DNA of 64,000 bases, from contig OZ020625.1 of NCBI GenBank assembly GCA_963971575.1, positions 1,612,001-1,676,000 on the forward strand. Reading direction: 5' to 3'. Positions 11,941 through 24,230 of the stretch are shown in pieces. The position numbers and the translations under genes were made by a program. The first letter of the stretch is position 1. Each line of letters opens with the position of its first letter. Under the pieces are notes generated by a model. The model saw only the letters and a list, made by a program, of their open reading frames with translations, did not search any database and was not told the DNA's origin. This stretch comes from Liopterus haemorrhoidalis. Lineage: Eukaryota; Arthropoda; Insecta; Coleoptera; Dytiscidae.

Positions 11941-12137
11941 TTAAAGCTATTCCAAACTAATTGGATTTTTTGTAAGTAGTCATGGTGTCACTTTTTTAGT
12001 TTGAAGTGGGCTTTTCAAAATGATCTAAAGCATCACTTATTCTTCTTTAGTTTTAATCCAAAAGCACTCGCTTTAACTGTACCACTTTAAAATAATAAAT
12101 GTCATAAAAAAATCTAAATTTTGTCATTTTGCCTTAG

Positions 12138-13051
12138 CAAACAACAATATTGATCAATTGGCTATTGATAGGGATCCACCTACCGAATCTTGTGGCGTAT
12201 GCCCTTGGGATGAGCCAGGAACGAGTCATCAAAATCCAGGAATCGTTCAAAATCCTCCATATCCATCAACAAGTGGTGAACCAAAGAAACCAAGCATCGC
12301 CATAGAAGATGAAACAGAAAAATTAGAAGTTCGATCAAGAAAAAACTCCAATAACATGGATTCGGGTAGTAGCAGTTCGGAAATTTCTTTGGCAATCGTC
12401 GAAGTATCGGATAGATTGAGACGAACTTGTGGGATAACAAGCATGGATGGAGAAAAAAAATGTAGAAAACTTTCTACAACGTTTGAACCAAGAAGGTCTT
12501 CAATATCTATCCCTGCAAAGTATGAAAGGCCCAACATAAGCACTTTTGAAGAAAGTGGATCTTGTAGCCAACTTTTTGGTAGTGTGGACACAAATATAAA
12601 AAAATATGGACAAAGTGCACCAATAATTATAAGTGTAAGCTCAGCATCAGAAGATATAAAAGAAATAACAGAAGAACTAAAACAAGATAAAAAAGAACTT
12701 GAATTACCGTTAGCACCTCTTGCTGTACCAGATTCAGAATCACCAGGATCTGACTGGCAACCAGAAATCGAAACACAACCAGAAATGGAAAATAAATTAG
12801 AAATTATAGAAGAACCAATTGAAAACATTGATCTACCAGATAAATCAGACTTAAAAATAGATAAAACTGATGATAAGTCTGATAAAATAATTAAATCGGA
12901 TAAGGAAATTGATTTAAAACCTGAAAAGTCTGATGATATAAAAATTGATGAGGATTCTAAGGAATCCAAAATGGAAAAATTGGAAACTGATATGGAAAAA
13001 CCAGAAATTGACAGTAAACAAAAAGAAATTTGCCCTTGGGAAGATGAGTAA
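12138..13051 (+). CDS. Large exon, CPWD/CPWE-containing tail (GPR158/smog-like)
   Basis: Acceptor ttttgccttag ends at 12137; the first two bases complete a codon and the frame stays open to TAA at 13049-13051, about 303 codons. Near the N-terminal end is GVCPWDEPG and the last residues are ICPWEDE. CPW-E/D motifs recur in the cytoplasmic tails of the class C orphan receptors GPR158/GPR179, whose fly counterpart is smog; that is my basis for the call. Between them the protein is disordered-looking: Ser-rich, then from about residue 225 a lysine/aspartate-rich stretch (SDKIIKSDKEIDLKPEKSDD). No membrane helix. The end GATGA|GTAAGT is also a perfect splice donor overlapping the stop, so the exon may splice onward instead of terminating. 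Confidence 0.6.
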
Positions 13052-13167
13052 GTGGGTTGCTGATACCCCTTGTCCCTTTTTAATCATTTTTAAAATTTTT
13101 TCTTTAAGAAAAGTAATGGCGAAAATTACCTTAAAAGGATTAGGATGTCGGGAATCGGATTTATTAA

Positions 13168-13640
13168 TAATAATAATATTTATTAATCCTTTAAATACAG
13201 GACTGCACGTAGGATATGTCAGTACATGAATTTATAATTTTACACAGATTTTGATTAGTAAAACAAGTTATACAATTGATAACACAATAAAATCATACAT
13301 TAAATTACCCAAAATCAATGTTCCCCATTGGAATGACTACACCAGTCCTTAAAAGATTTTAAGAATTCATTAATTGAGTATACACAATGCTCTATAAGAA
13401 ATACCTTAATCTTCCGCTTAAATACAGCAAACTGCGTTTCATTTCTGACATGGAATGGCAGTGAATTAAATAATTTAATACCAGTTTTTGGTGATTTTTT
13501 TGTCAGTTCCAGCATGTTTTCTGGAGTTCTGAAACAATCTTTACTTCGGATACTTCTGACTTCAGCTTTTCGGCTTTTAAGAGAAACACAAAAAATTCTT
13601 CAGAAGAAAAGTTAAACTAGACAAAAGGGCCTACTTAAGG
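13168..13640 (-). pseudogene. Non-LTR retrotransposon 3' end (CR1/Jockey-type RT tail)
   Basis: The minus frame ending at 13315 carries KLFNSLPFHVRNET, FAVFKRKIKVFL and YSINEFL, the pattern found at the extreme C-terminus of CR1/Jockey-group reverse transcriptases (LP--VRN----FK--LK--L----YS--EF). Upstream codons (KAEVRSIRSKD) fit the same protein. The 3' side ends in a (ATT)n-like tail at 13168-13190, typical of LINE 3' ends. 5'-truncated, as most LINE copies are. Confidence 0.65.
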
Positions 13641-13689
13641 TAGGGTGATCATTCGTCCCGCATTTTGATTTGGTGTCCCCAGGGCCGAA

Positions 13690-13825
13690 TTTTGCTCTGT
13701 ACTTATATTTGGGAGGTGAAGACCTTTTTTTTGCTCTTTACTTATATTTGGGATGTGAGGGTCTTTTTTTTGTTTGCTCTTCACTTATATTTCGGAAGTG
13801 ACGACCTTTTTTTTGCTCCGTCCCG
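13690..13825. repeat. Three-unit tandem repeat, about 45-55 bp
   Basis: tttgctct(gt/tt)acttatatttggga(g/t)gtgaagaccttttttt-type units recur three times inside a segment bounded by cgtcccgcatt at 13655 and 13820. An open frame through it is a by-product. Confidence 0.55.
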
Positions 13826-14471
13826 CATTGCCGTCTCCAAGAAAATGTCTAGCAAACTAAAACATAGATATAGCTGTCATATTCGAACAATGCTTTCCAC
13901 GTGACGGGTCTGGGAACAATCCCCGCTGAGGATAAACATTTATTTTCTAATTAAAAATGTGTTCTCTATAGTTAAAAATCATCGATTTAGTAAATAAGAA
14001 CTATCCTGGCTAATAGCCAAAGTTGCTAAAGCAAAAATATAATAGTAAACAATCGTTTATTTTTATGAATTTTATATTTAAATAATATAATTTTTCTAAG
14101 ATACGAATTGGTAATTGGTTTCGAAATCCAGGGGGGAGGCAACTGACTCATCTTGCCCCCCCCCTTGCGGGCGCCTTTGCTAATGTACTCTAAATTTCAA
14201 AATTTGAAAAACTGTATAAAATAAATTTTGCTGTAGTTGTTTTTCTGGGTTGAAGAATTCAAATTAGAGAAACGTTTTCTAGTATTTTCGATGTCTTGAT
14301 TTGTCCCGTTTGAAACAGGTCTTTCTGATTTTCGGTTTCTAGTAGAATAAGTTTTTTTTATTTTATTTATTTTACATCGACCTATTTCGGCAACTAATCG
14401 CCGATGCCAGGGGGCGAGCTCCTACTCCTAAATAAGGTGTGAATGATTGTAAAAATGGGAGTAATGTTAAC

Positions 14472-15696
14472 TAGAGATGGGAATTTCGGCTCAGTTTGCG
14501 GAACCGGATCAGTGGAGTTCGTTCAGTTTGCTGAGCCGGCTCATTGATCCGGCTCAGTGATCCGGCTCATTGATTCGGCTCAGTGATCCGACTCGTAAAC
14601 ATTTTCCCGAGACATAGGTCGATCAGTTGTCGGTCGTTCGTTCAATACGGTTGTTAGTTTGCAATATGTAGATAGAACGTCGCTCAGTTAAATAAATAAT
14701 ACTCTATAGAAGTGAATTATCTAACATTTTTGCCGGGTTAATAGTAAACAAACAATTCACTTTATGTAGCTACCGTATTTTTAACCAGATGTGTTAAGTT
14801 TATGGCGATGTTTATTGCCCTTATAAATCGGACATCTGAGATTTGGGCAATATTTTTAATATTTTTATATAGTATGGTTGTAAGAAAATACAGACTAAAG
14901 CCGCATTCAGAGCTCTTTAAATTAACGAGTTATAGACTGTGCGTTGTGAGTTATGCTTTATGCATTATTTTAACGTTCCATGTACCGTTCATATCTGTTA
15001 TAAATTAGTACGTTACTATTTAGCTTCGTAAAATATTTGATATGTATTATCGTTCTTATAATTCTGTTGTCTTAGATTTTAACTACCTAATTACCTAAAT
15101 TGATCATATTTACTGTCCGTCTTTGTAATTTTGAGCAAGATTTGTTAATGATGACATTATGTTAGGTTATGTAAAGGCATTCGATAACTACGGTGTCACT
15201 GATAGAAGGCGATAGCCAATGTGTTTACATGTCTGTCTCATTAAAACATCTCACTGGCTATAAGTTTAGAAAATTATGCACAATCCACAACAAACAGCGT
15301 ATTGAATTTGGAGGTCTGAACGGTTTCACGTCTTATCATATGACAAAATTTACTGGTGACAGTGAACAGTCCATAAGATACAGTGCATAAACTATTGATT
15401 TAAGAGCTCTGAATGCGGCTTAAGCCTATTAGTTTCAAATAGACTGTCCTACAAATTGATGACAAAATACACTTTATGATAACACATTACAAGCCGAGTT
15501 CTCGCGAAGTTCAACATGACATCGATCCAGATCCGGATCACTCCGGTCACTGCTCATAATCGCCCGATCAATCGGATCCTTGAAACTATGCAGTGAACCG
15601 TGAGCCGGCTCATTTCAATTTGGTGAACCGTGTCACTTCGGTCAGTGTACTGAGCCTTCTCAGTGATCCGGTTCGTTCATGAACGACCCATCTCTA
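14472..15696. mobile_element. hAT-type non-autonomous element with 8-bp TSD
   Basis: Starts TAGAGATGGG and ends CCCATCTCTA. The 8-bp target duplication ATGTTAAC is exact on both sides (14464-14471 and 15697-15704). Subterminal regions hold many copies of gagccggctca / gatccggctca-like words, probable transposase-binding repeats. No transposase frame. It has itself been invaded by the family B element. Confidence 0.85.
14898..15421. mobile_element. Family B TIR element, copy 1 (~524 bp)
   Basis: AAGCCGCATTCAGAGCTCTT at the left is inverted at the right as aagagctctgaatgcggctt. A second copy at 55758-57764 shares the interior but has different flanks, which proves that this is a mobile unit inserted in the hAT here. 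Confidence 0.7.
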
Positions 15697-16129
15697 ATGT
15701 TAACCAACGGAGAATCGAACCAACAACTTAACAATTCAAACTATTTTAACCAATCAGAACTGCGTGATTTAATGAGATCGGCACTACGTTAAAAAAAAAA
15801 TTAACTAAAAAATTATTTTGCTGTAGTTATTTTTCTGGGTTAAAGACTACAGATCAGCGAAATGTTTTCCAGTTTTTTCGATGTCTTCCTGATTGAAAAA
15901 GGTCTAATTTTCGCCAATTTACTTTTCTTTTTGAAAGAAATTTGTCCACGCTTTTGGACTTTAGAGAAAGCCACTTTGCAAATTTGAAGGAGACCCCTTA
16001 AAAAAAGCACCAAGCACATGCACAAAAAAAAAATGGCTAATGACTTTATTTTTTTGACAGGGAGACTTGTAAAACTGATGCGCCATTTGTGAAGACATAT
16101 TCAACCTTAGGTTATTTATAATGACATTT

Positions 16130-18250
16130 TGTTATATTAGAAACACTAGGCCAACATATTGTGAATGAAATAATTAAGAAAATACTACATGTAGATTGTT
16201 TTTATGTGTTTTTTTCGGTTAATAGGGCCATGATGGAATAAAATATATATTATTTGTTGTTTAAAATATTTTGGTCGAACAAAAATGTACTAGGCCAACA
16301 TATTTAGAATGAAGTATTTAAAAAATTCAACATATAGATAGTTTTTATGTGTTTTTTCGGTTAATTGGGCCATGATGAATAAAAATATTTTGGTCGAGCA
16401 TAAATGTACTAGGCCAACATATTTAGAATGAAGTATTTAAAAAAATCAACTTGTAGATGCTTTTTATGTGTTTTTTCGGTTAATTGGGCCATGATGGAAT
16501 AAAATATTGTTATTAAAAATATTTTAACCGGGTAAAAATGTACTAGGTCAAAATATTTAGAATGAAGTATTTTAAAAAAATCAACTTGTAGATGGTTCCT
16601 ATGTGTTTTTTCGGTTAATTGGGCCATGATGGAATAAAATATTGTTATTAAAAATATTTTAACCGGGTAAAAATGTACTAGGTCAAAATATTTAGAATGA
16701 AGTATTTTAAAAAAATCAACTTGTAGATGGTTCCTATGTGTTTTTTCGGTTAATTGGGCCATGATGGAATAAAATATTGTTGTTAAAAATATTTTGGTCG
16801 ATCAAAAATGTACTAGGCCAACATATTTAGAATGAAGTATTTTAAAAAATTCAACTTGTAGGTGATTTTTATGTGTTTTTCGGTTAATTGGGCCATGATG
16901 GAATAAAATATTGTTGTTAAAAATATTTTGGTCGATCAAAAATGTACTAGGCCAACATATTTAGAATGAAGTATTTTAAAAAATTCAACTTGTAGGTGAT
17001 TTTTATGTGTTTTTCGGTTAATTGGGCCATGATGGAATAAAATATTGTTGTTAAAAATATTTTGGTCGATCAAAAATGTACTAGGCCAAAATATTTAGAG
17101 TGAAGTACATATGTCAAAAATTCAACATATAGATGGTTTTTGTGTTTTTTCGGTTAATTGGGCCATGAAGGAATAAAATATTGTTGTTAAAAATATTTTG
17201 GTCGATCAAAAATGTACTAGTCCAAAATATTTAGGATGAAGTATTTAAAAAAAATCAACATGTAGATGGTTTTTCGGTTAATTGGGCCATGCTGGAATAA
17301 AATATGTGATTTTTTGCTAAAAATATTTTGGTCAACCTATATACTAGGCCAACATATTTTGGATGAAATATGTAAAAAAATTAAAATTTTTATTTTTCAA
17401 TTTCGCGACCATTTTGGTTGCACAAATATATGTACTAAGCCAACATATTTTGAATGAGTTATGTTAGAAAAATGTTGTCTCAATTTTGTTTAATTGGGCC
17501 ATAATAGATTGTTTTTGTTTATTTCGGATAATTGGGCCATGTTAAAAATACTTGCAAAGATATGTTGAATGAAATATGTAAAATGTTATATGTTCATCAG
17601 GTCAAGATATATTGAATGAAATATATAAAAAAATGTGTTATTTTTGGTTAACTAGGCCATGGTATTTAGAATGAATTATTTACAAATTATTTCTTCTGAA
17701 TATTTAGTTAAGTTATGTAAATGGAAATTTTTCATTTACATATACATGTTATTTTTAAAATTTGGGCCAAGAAATTTAGAATGAATTATTTAGAAATATA
17801 TTTTAGTCGTTCAAAAATATGTTAAATAACATTTTGTCGACTAGCCGTTGATATGTGGAATGATTTTTTTTGAAAATAGTCAAGGCAAAGATATGTTGAA
17901 TGAAATATGTCTAGATACTGTGAATGAAGTATTTTATTCATGAGTATATTACAAAGTTAGGCCAAATTTTTTATTTTTTTATTCCAAGGCAAAGATATGT
18001 TGGATGAAGTATGTAGTCCAATACTTGGAATGAAGTAGGCCAAGAGGCCAAAATTAACTTTAGCCTCTGTTGATCTAAGTGCATATTGTATACCGATGAG
18101 TCCAAATTATTAGAATTTTTTTCCCAGGCATAGATATTCAGAATGAAGTCTGTAAATAGATATTTTGAATGAAATATGTTGGCAAGGCCAATAAGGTTAT
18201 AGATTATTTAGTTACTGATAAAGATATTGAGAATGAAATACCTTTAAAAA
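16130..18250. repeat. Satellite-like tandem array, 118-135 bp unit
   Basis: Units begin near 16288, 16406, 16540, 16675, 16810, 16943 and 17077 with gtactaggccaacatattta and contain cggttaattgggccatgatg. The middle copies are nearly identical; from about 17350 to 18250 the units decay. On the minus strand three units stay open and give a 45-residue repeat, a by-product of the 135-bp period. Confidence 0.85.
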
Positions 18251-18689
18251 ATTAACAAAAAAAAAAATTTAAATATTAAATTTTTTTTGGAAATCGTGGG
18301 TATAGCTGATTTTTTTGGAAAATGTTCAAAATTACCTAAATTTTGACTATAATCTAATCATTCTGGTATGAAATACAATATGATCGAAAAGAAGGCGTCT
18401 AATTGGCCTTCATTTTTTTTTTTTTTTAATGGATGAGGAGGTTGTACGGGTTGTTTTTTTTTAATGTTGGCAATTCTGTACTATTTATCCTTTTCTAGCA
18501 TTTACTTTCAATACTTCTATAATATTTATTTTTTAATAATTATAATAATTTTTTTTTTTTTTTTAATATAACCTCAAACACTTACTTCAAATGTCAGATA
18601 CTGAAGAAGTAATATTGGCAACTTAATTTAAAAATTAAAAAATCCATGTATATATAGACGCCTTTTTTTCTATTGTATTATACCATGAT

Positions 18690-18870
18690 TCCAAAATGAA
18701 ATTACACAAGGGTTGGCTATGGAAAAATAAAATAATGTCTACTGCAAGCTTTACATTACAATATAAACCTATGACAACAACAACAGTGATGATAGTTTAT
18801 TAATTCTAAAGCTTAATTGACATAACTTTTATTTAACATAGCCAACCCTTATGTAATTTCTTTTTGAACA
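18690..18870. mobile_element. Small inverted-repeat element
   Basis: aaattacacaagggttggct near 18700 is inverted as agccaacccttatgtaattt near 18840. About 180 bp in total, no coding content. Confidence 0.5.
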
Positions 18871-18899
18871 CTTGGGTGCTATGTACACCATAGCTACGT

Positions 18900-19620
18900 G
18901 GTAAAAATTTAGCATACAGATCACAAAAACCAGGTTCAGATCTGAGATCATGAGCAAAACAAATTTTTAGTTGACAAAATAATAGTTTATTAGCAACCTA
19001 TAAAATCGTGTTATTGGTTATGATAGAATAGAATTATATTCTTTATAACACTAGTTCAGTTCTTGTGTTGGGATTATTATGGATAGAATTCTATTCTATT
19101 CAATAAAACAATTCAATTGGCAGTTGTAAATTAACTATTATTGTTTTGACAACTATATTTTTTTTTGCGCATGCTCCTACCAATGGTTACCACCTGAAAC
19201 TGTGTCGGATCAACACATGAACTGCGCATGCGTGGGCGACCATTTTATCTCACGTGACAAGTATCATCAGTTTGGTTAGAATTATAAATAAAACTTAAAA
19301 AGTGGCAAATATATATTTAAAATGTTAAAAAACTTAAAAAAAACATTAAATATTATTTATTTAAAAAATACATTGTAGGATTATAACAAAAAAACTTGTG
19401 ACTGTATTATTTTTTATTTAAAACAAAATTGAAAAAAATTTTGCGCCAACCAAAAATAATGTTTAAAAAAGGCTAAAACTAGGGGCAGTATTAAGATTGT
19501 ATTTTCTACAAAAGGAGTAACCCTGTACCTACAAAAAAAAATCTTTTAAAATTCCATTTTGAAAGATTTCCTAAGTCTGAGTACCAGCAGAGGAAAGTAT
19601 AGGGAAAAGCATTACCATTG
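18900..19620. other. Unassigned AT-rich intergenic stretch
   Basis: I see no exon, transposon terminus or tandem array here apart from A/T runs and a local inverted gaattctatt / aatagaatt pair near 19030-19100. Confidence 0.4.
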
Positions 19621-19639
19621 AATTGGTTATTGCATTCGT

Positions 19640-20235
19640 CTGTTGAAAACAGACTACAGCTGTGGACTCCAACAAAAGTCCATTTGATTGAAACTCCAAA
19701 AAGTTTTCCTCAAATCCTTTTTGGATGAGCATCTGTCAGAATGATTTTTATACTAATCTGACTGAAATTGTTTGTTAAAAACATAGACTACAGCCTTGGA
19801 CTCCAATGGATAAAAGTCCATTAGATTAAGTCCAAAAAGCTTTTCTTCAAATCCTTTTTGGACGTGAGTCTGTCAGAATGATTTTTATACTCATCTGACT
19901 GAAATTGTCTGTTAAAAACATAGACTTGAGCTATGGACTCCAATGGACAAAAATCCATTAGATTAAAAGTCCAAAAAGTTTTCCTCAAACCCTTTTTGCC
20001 GGACTTCTGAATGAATTTTATAATCATCTGACTGATAAAATTCATGGTATATAGTAGCTCGGTTAAAAAGGGTTGAAAACCACCCGCAGGGATTGTTTTA
20101 ATACGACTCCCCGGAGTTTGAAGTAATCCATTTTGCCAGACTTCATGATTTTTATAGTCATTTGACTGATAAAATTCATGGTATACAGTAGGTTCTCGGT
20201 TAGAAAGGGTTGAAAACCACTGTTTAAATACGACC
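19640..20235. repeat. Tandem repeats, about 135 bp then about 125 bp
   Basis: Three units start near 19650, 19789 and 19923 (gactacagc-tggactcc, then ctgtcagaatgatttttata). Two related units follow with tgactgataaaattcatggt near 20030 and 20163. The 143-codon minus-strand open frame over 19821-20252 arises from this repeat. Confidence 0.7.
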
Positions 20236-20245
20236 CTAAGTTTGA

Positions 20246-20882
20246 AGTACAATAAGTACTCTGTTATGTGAATACTACGTTAAATGAACCATCCACTATA
20301 TGAATACTACGTTAATTCAAATAACCGGCTGTTCACTATGCCAAATAAATAATAAATTTCAGTTTTAGTGCAAAAATTGAACACAAGATGGCAAACCAGT
20401 ATTCATAATGCATCATAATTTGAAATTTTGACAGCTTATTACTGCAACATGAGATGGCTAATCGGTATTTTGTTATTTGTTATTTTAATTTACGTTTTAA
20501 AACACGTTAAAAATGTTGTTAAAACAAGTAAATTAAAACAACAAATAACAACAAACCTGATAGCCATTAATTCGTTTATTATTATGGTTATTTAAATATT
20601 AAGTCAGTTGAACTGATCTTACAAAAGTAATCATCAAGTCAAAACAAAAATCATTTCATTTGTGTAATTTTTGACACGAAACTGAACGTTTGATATTTTT
20701 TGGTATTGACATTTGGTTACCATGGCAACACTTTACGGCACTAGTGCTTAAAACTGTCATTTAAACACTGTAATGCGTTGGTAAATTACCTACTTTACGC
20801 CTGGTGGTAAATAAATTATTATTTTATTATATGGACATCCCTAGTTTCTATTAGTCTACATAACCGAGCCCCTACTGTATGT
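20246..20882. mobile_element. Possible pogo/Tigger-like MITE
   Basis: agtactctgttatgtgaata near 20250 resembles the inverse of the right end, agtaggggctcggttatgta (about 20857-20878), and internal gaatactacgttaa words repeat. No transposase. Assignment rests on the look of the termini only. Confidence 0.4.
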
Positions 20883-21239
20883 ATTTAAGAATAAAACTGC
20901 ATTATCTCACATTATAAGAAGAAGAACACATTGTCCTTATCAAAAATATTTAATTAAAATCAATGGTCAAGTTTCATCTAAAAACTGTCTCTAGTTATTC
21001 TGACGTTTATGGTTTTTTCGAACGTCCAAAATTTAAGCCAACCAAATCACGTCATTTCACATAAACCAATGATGTCATATTGACGTAATTCTTATTATGG
21101 ATTAGCTGAACTGAGCCCTTAGCCACGTCCATATATTAATTATCTTATAATGACGTCATCGTTAATGAGTCAGTACGGATTTGTGCAGCTTATATACCTG
21201 TCTTATGACGTCACTGGAACGATTATGGAATGATAACAG

Positions 21240-22570
21240 GTCCGAGAAAAGAAAAATTATATTTGAAAGTTAGGATTGCTTGAAATAAACACGTGACACG
21301 GTTAGAATGGATTGGATTGGTTGAAAACAGTAAGGATACATTTGATTGGTCACTTGACAGCGTTAGATTTAAAATGATTGGTCCAAAATACACGCGGCAA
21401 GCTCTGAAAACTTCTCATTGGTCACAACAGTCACTTGATTGGCTTCTGATTGGTTGAAATCCAAAGAGAGGCATGTAATTGGTAACTTGACGGCGTTAGA
21501 TTTAAATTCATTGGTCGAAAGAAACGCGGCAAGCTATAAGAACTTTCTATTGGTCACAACAACCACGTGATAGCCTTCTGATTGGTTAAAAACCAAAGGA
21601 TACATGTAATTGGTCACTTGACAGCATTTGATTTAAAATCATTGATCAGAAGTAATGCGGCAAGCTATGGAAACTTTCTATTGGTCATAACAACAACGCG
21701 ATTTGCTTCTAATTGGTTGAAACCAAAAAGAGACATGTAATTGGTCACTTGAGAGTGTTATATTTAAATTCATAGATCGAAAGAAACGCGGAAAACTATA
21801 AAAATAACCACGTGACAGCCTTCTGATTGGTTGAAAACAACCAGGAGACATATAATTACTTGTTACTGGTTACTTGATAGTATTAGATTTAAATTCATTG
21901 GCCGAAAAAAGACCCAGAAAGATATTAAAACTTTCTATTGGCCACAAAAATCATGTGACTATCACAGGATTGGTTAAAAACAGCAAGGAAACGTTTGATT
22001 GGTTACTGGCAAAAGAATGATTTAAATTGATTGGTCTGAAAAGTCACGGGAATATTTAAAGATTGGTCATAAAAATCAAGGAAATAGATGAAAACAACAT
22101 ATTAATTGGTCAGTGTTAGATTTGAAATGGTTGGTTTAAAAAATATGTGGGAAGTTTTTATGATTGATTCAAACAACAAATATTGATCATTAATTAGTCT
22201 TCAACAGCACGGAAAGACTTTTAATTGAACAATTGATATGTCATCAGATTGTTTGAAACAATCAAAAAAGCAATTTTGTGTTAGCAAGAAAAGATTAAAC
22301 AGATTGGCATTGAAAGAACGCGGGAAGTTTTCAAGGGTTGTAATTGGTCGATAATATCACGTGACATTTTTGTGATTGGTTAAAACATCGTATACAAGCT
22401 TGATTGGTCGCGGAAGAGATCAGATTCGATTCAAAAACATGCGGGAAGGCTACTGGTTGGTTGGTAAAATCACGTGGTTTTTGTTTACAGTGATGATTGG
22501 TCAGTATAATATTATTACCGCACACGAAAGGTTTAAGAGCTTTGATTGGTCAGTTAAAATCACGTGACAT
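21240..22570. repeat. ~130-bp tandem array rich in ATTGG and CACGTG
   Basis: The phrase attggtcacttgacagcgtt and variants recurs near 21341, 21478, 21610, 21738, 21865 and 21985. Every unit carries several ATTGG (inverted CCAAT) words, and several carry CACGTGA. Copies decay to the right. No protein-coding signature. Confidence 0.75.
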
Positions 22571-22679
22571 GAGTTTTAAGCGCGAAATTTAGAAATTTTC
22601 AACAGCAAAGTAGACTGATCAAATGGTGCGGCGCTTTTAATATAAGAAACATGTATTGGGAGGTATTATTGGGTAATAG

Positions 22680-23720
22680 GTCACGTAAGACCTTAAGGTC
22701 AACTTTTATGCACTTTTAAACGTGTTGTAAAAAGGTTACAGATCTTGAAACACCTTAATTTCAGATTGTATGCATTTTAAATTGTGTTTTAAAGTTTAAA
22801 GATCATGGATGGCCTTAAAATGAATTTGGATGAATTTTTAAAGGTATATTGGAAAACTAACTGCCTTGCAATACCTTAAGGTCAATATTTTGGACACTCA
22901 AAGGTGTATTTGTATAAGGATAAGGGTCAGAAAATACCTTTAAGTCAAAATTTTTCACTTTTAAAAGTGTATTGGAAATTTTTAAGATCATGGGAGAACT
23001 TATGATCCCGTTTTGGACATCTTTAAAGGTGTATTAAAAAGATTAAAGGTCTTGGAGACCTTATGATCAAATTTTGGACACCTTAAGAGGCGTATTGCAA
23101 AGATTAAAGGCCGTGGAAACCTTATGTTCAAATTTTGGACATCTTCAAAGTGGTATTGAAAAGATTAAAAGTTTTGGAGACCTTATGGTCAAAATTTGGA
23201 CACCTTCAAAGGTGATTTCAAAAGGTTAAAGGTCTTGAAGACCTTAAGATCAAAATTTGGACACTTTAGAAGGTGTATTGCAAAGGTTAAAGTTCGAAAG
23301 TAGAAAAATTAAAGCATATAAAAAAAAATTAAGATCATACAAGACTTACCAATAAAAATAGGCACTTTCAAAGGTGTATAGCAAAGGTCTTGGGGACCTT
23401 AAGGTCAATATTTGGACGCATCCAAAGGTGTATTGCAAAGATTAAAGGTCAGGAAACATCTTAAGATCAAAAATTTTCACTTTTAAAAGTATATTGGAAA
23501 AATTAAAGATCATGCAAGATTTAAAGGTCAAAATGATGCACTTTCAAAGGTGTATTACAAAGGTTAAAGACTTTTAAGACTTTAAGGCCAAATTTTGGAC
23601 ATTGTATTGCACAAGTAAATGTCATGGAAATCTTTAAGGTAAATATTTTATGCGCTTTCAAAGGTGTATTGAGAAATTTAAAGGTCATGGTTGTCCTTAA
23701 GGTCATTTTTGAGGTTTTGA
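22680..23720. repeat. Tandem array, about 60-65 bp unit
   Basis: Units read roughly aaaggtgtattgcaaaggtt, aaaggtcttggagacctta, ggtcaaaattttggacac. At least 14 diverged copies; gaccttaaggtc words make it partly palindromic. Confidence 0.75.
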
Positions 23721-23868
23721 TTAGATAAACGGACCTGTATAGTTTTTTTAGTCAACGTCCCATAGACGTTTGACTATTTATAGGCTACATTTTAGTGTTT
23801 GGTGTAAAGAATACATGTATAGGTGTAAAAAAAAAGATAAAAAGGGCCTCTTTTTGATAATACTTCGA

Positions 23869-23912
23869 GTTGTGCATACCCCCTACTTCAGAAAACTGAA
23901 GTAGTGCACAAC
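23869..23912. other. Strong interrupted hairpin
   Basis: CTACTTCAG-aaaa-CTGAAGTAG (23883-23904) is a perfect 9-bp stem with a tetraloop, nested inside GTTGTGCA (23869-23876) and TGCACAAC (23905-23912). Not followed by any gene that I can see. Confidence 0.5.
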
Positions 23913-24230
23913 AAAAAAGTGTTTTATACAGTGTGTACAAAAATGTTCGTATTACAGTACTTTTAACAACTCAAGTACGGTAATTGGACTTTATTTTGGA
24001 CATTGTAAATTTTTGAGGCCCACAAAAAAATTAGTATTAGTATCTGCATGAATTTATTATATAAGGTTACCACTGCTCTATATATTAAGATCTCTATGGT
24101 ATCTCAAGTATAAACATATATAATATATGGTATGTGTTTAGATTATAAGGTAAGCTAAAATAGTTGATGGCGTCGTTCCTAGATGGCAGTATAAGATGGA
24201 TGTGTTTAGGTTTTTAAATTGGCCTCATGG

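Larger units (their letters stand above)
14345..15795 (-). mobile_element. tRNA-derived SINE-like copy split by a hAT element
   Basis: On the minus strand the head at 15795-15705 contains GGTTCGATTCTCC, a good RNA polymerase III B box. After removal of the hAT at 14472-15696 it continues into 14463-14345, a body with ggcatcggcgattagttgcc and an A-rich 3' tail (taaaataaataaaataaaaa). The A box is less clear. Flanking 14222-14335 and 15818-15915 are diverged direct copies of one another. Confidence 0.45.

Noticed and set aside
12180..12969. Minus-strand open frames of 86 and 240 codons
   Set aside because: Mirror frames of the CPWE exon; their Ser/Ile-rich composition is the complement of the Lys/Asp/Glu-rich coding strand.
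14802..15390. Two plus-strand frames of 65-68 codons
   Set aside because: They lie inside the hAT and family B elements; the second copy of family B does not conserve them.
16409..16762. 117-codon minus frame with a perfect 45-residue repeat
   Set aside because: Produced by the 135-bp satellite period, which happens to be a multiple of three.
19821..20252. 143-codon minus frame
   Set aside because: Spans the ~135-bp and ~125-bp tandem repeats; no recognisable protein.
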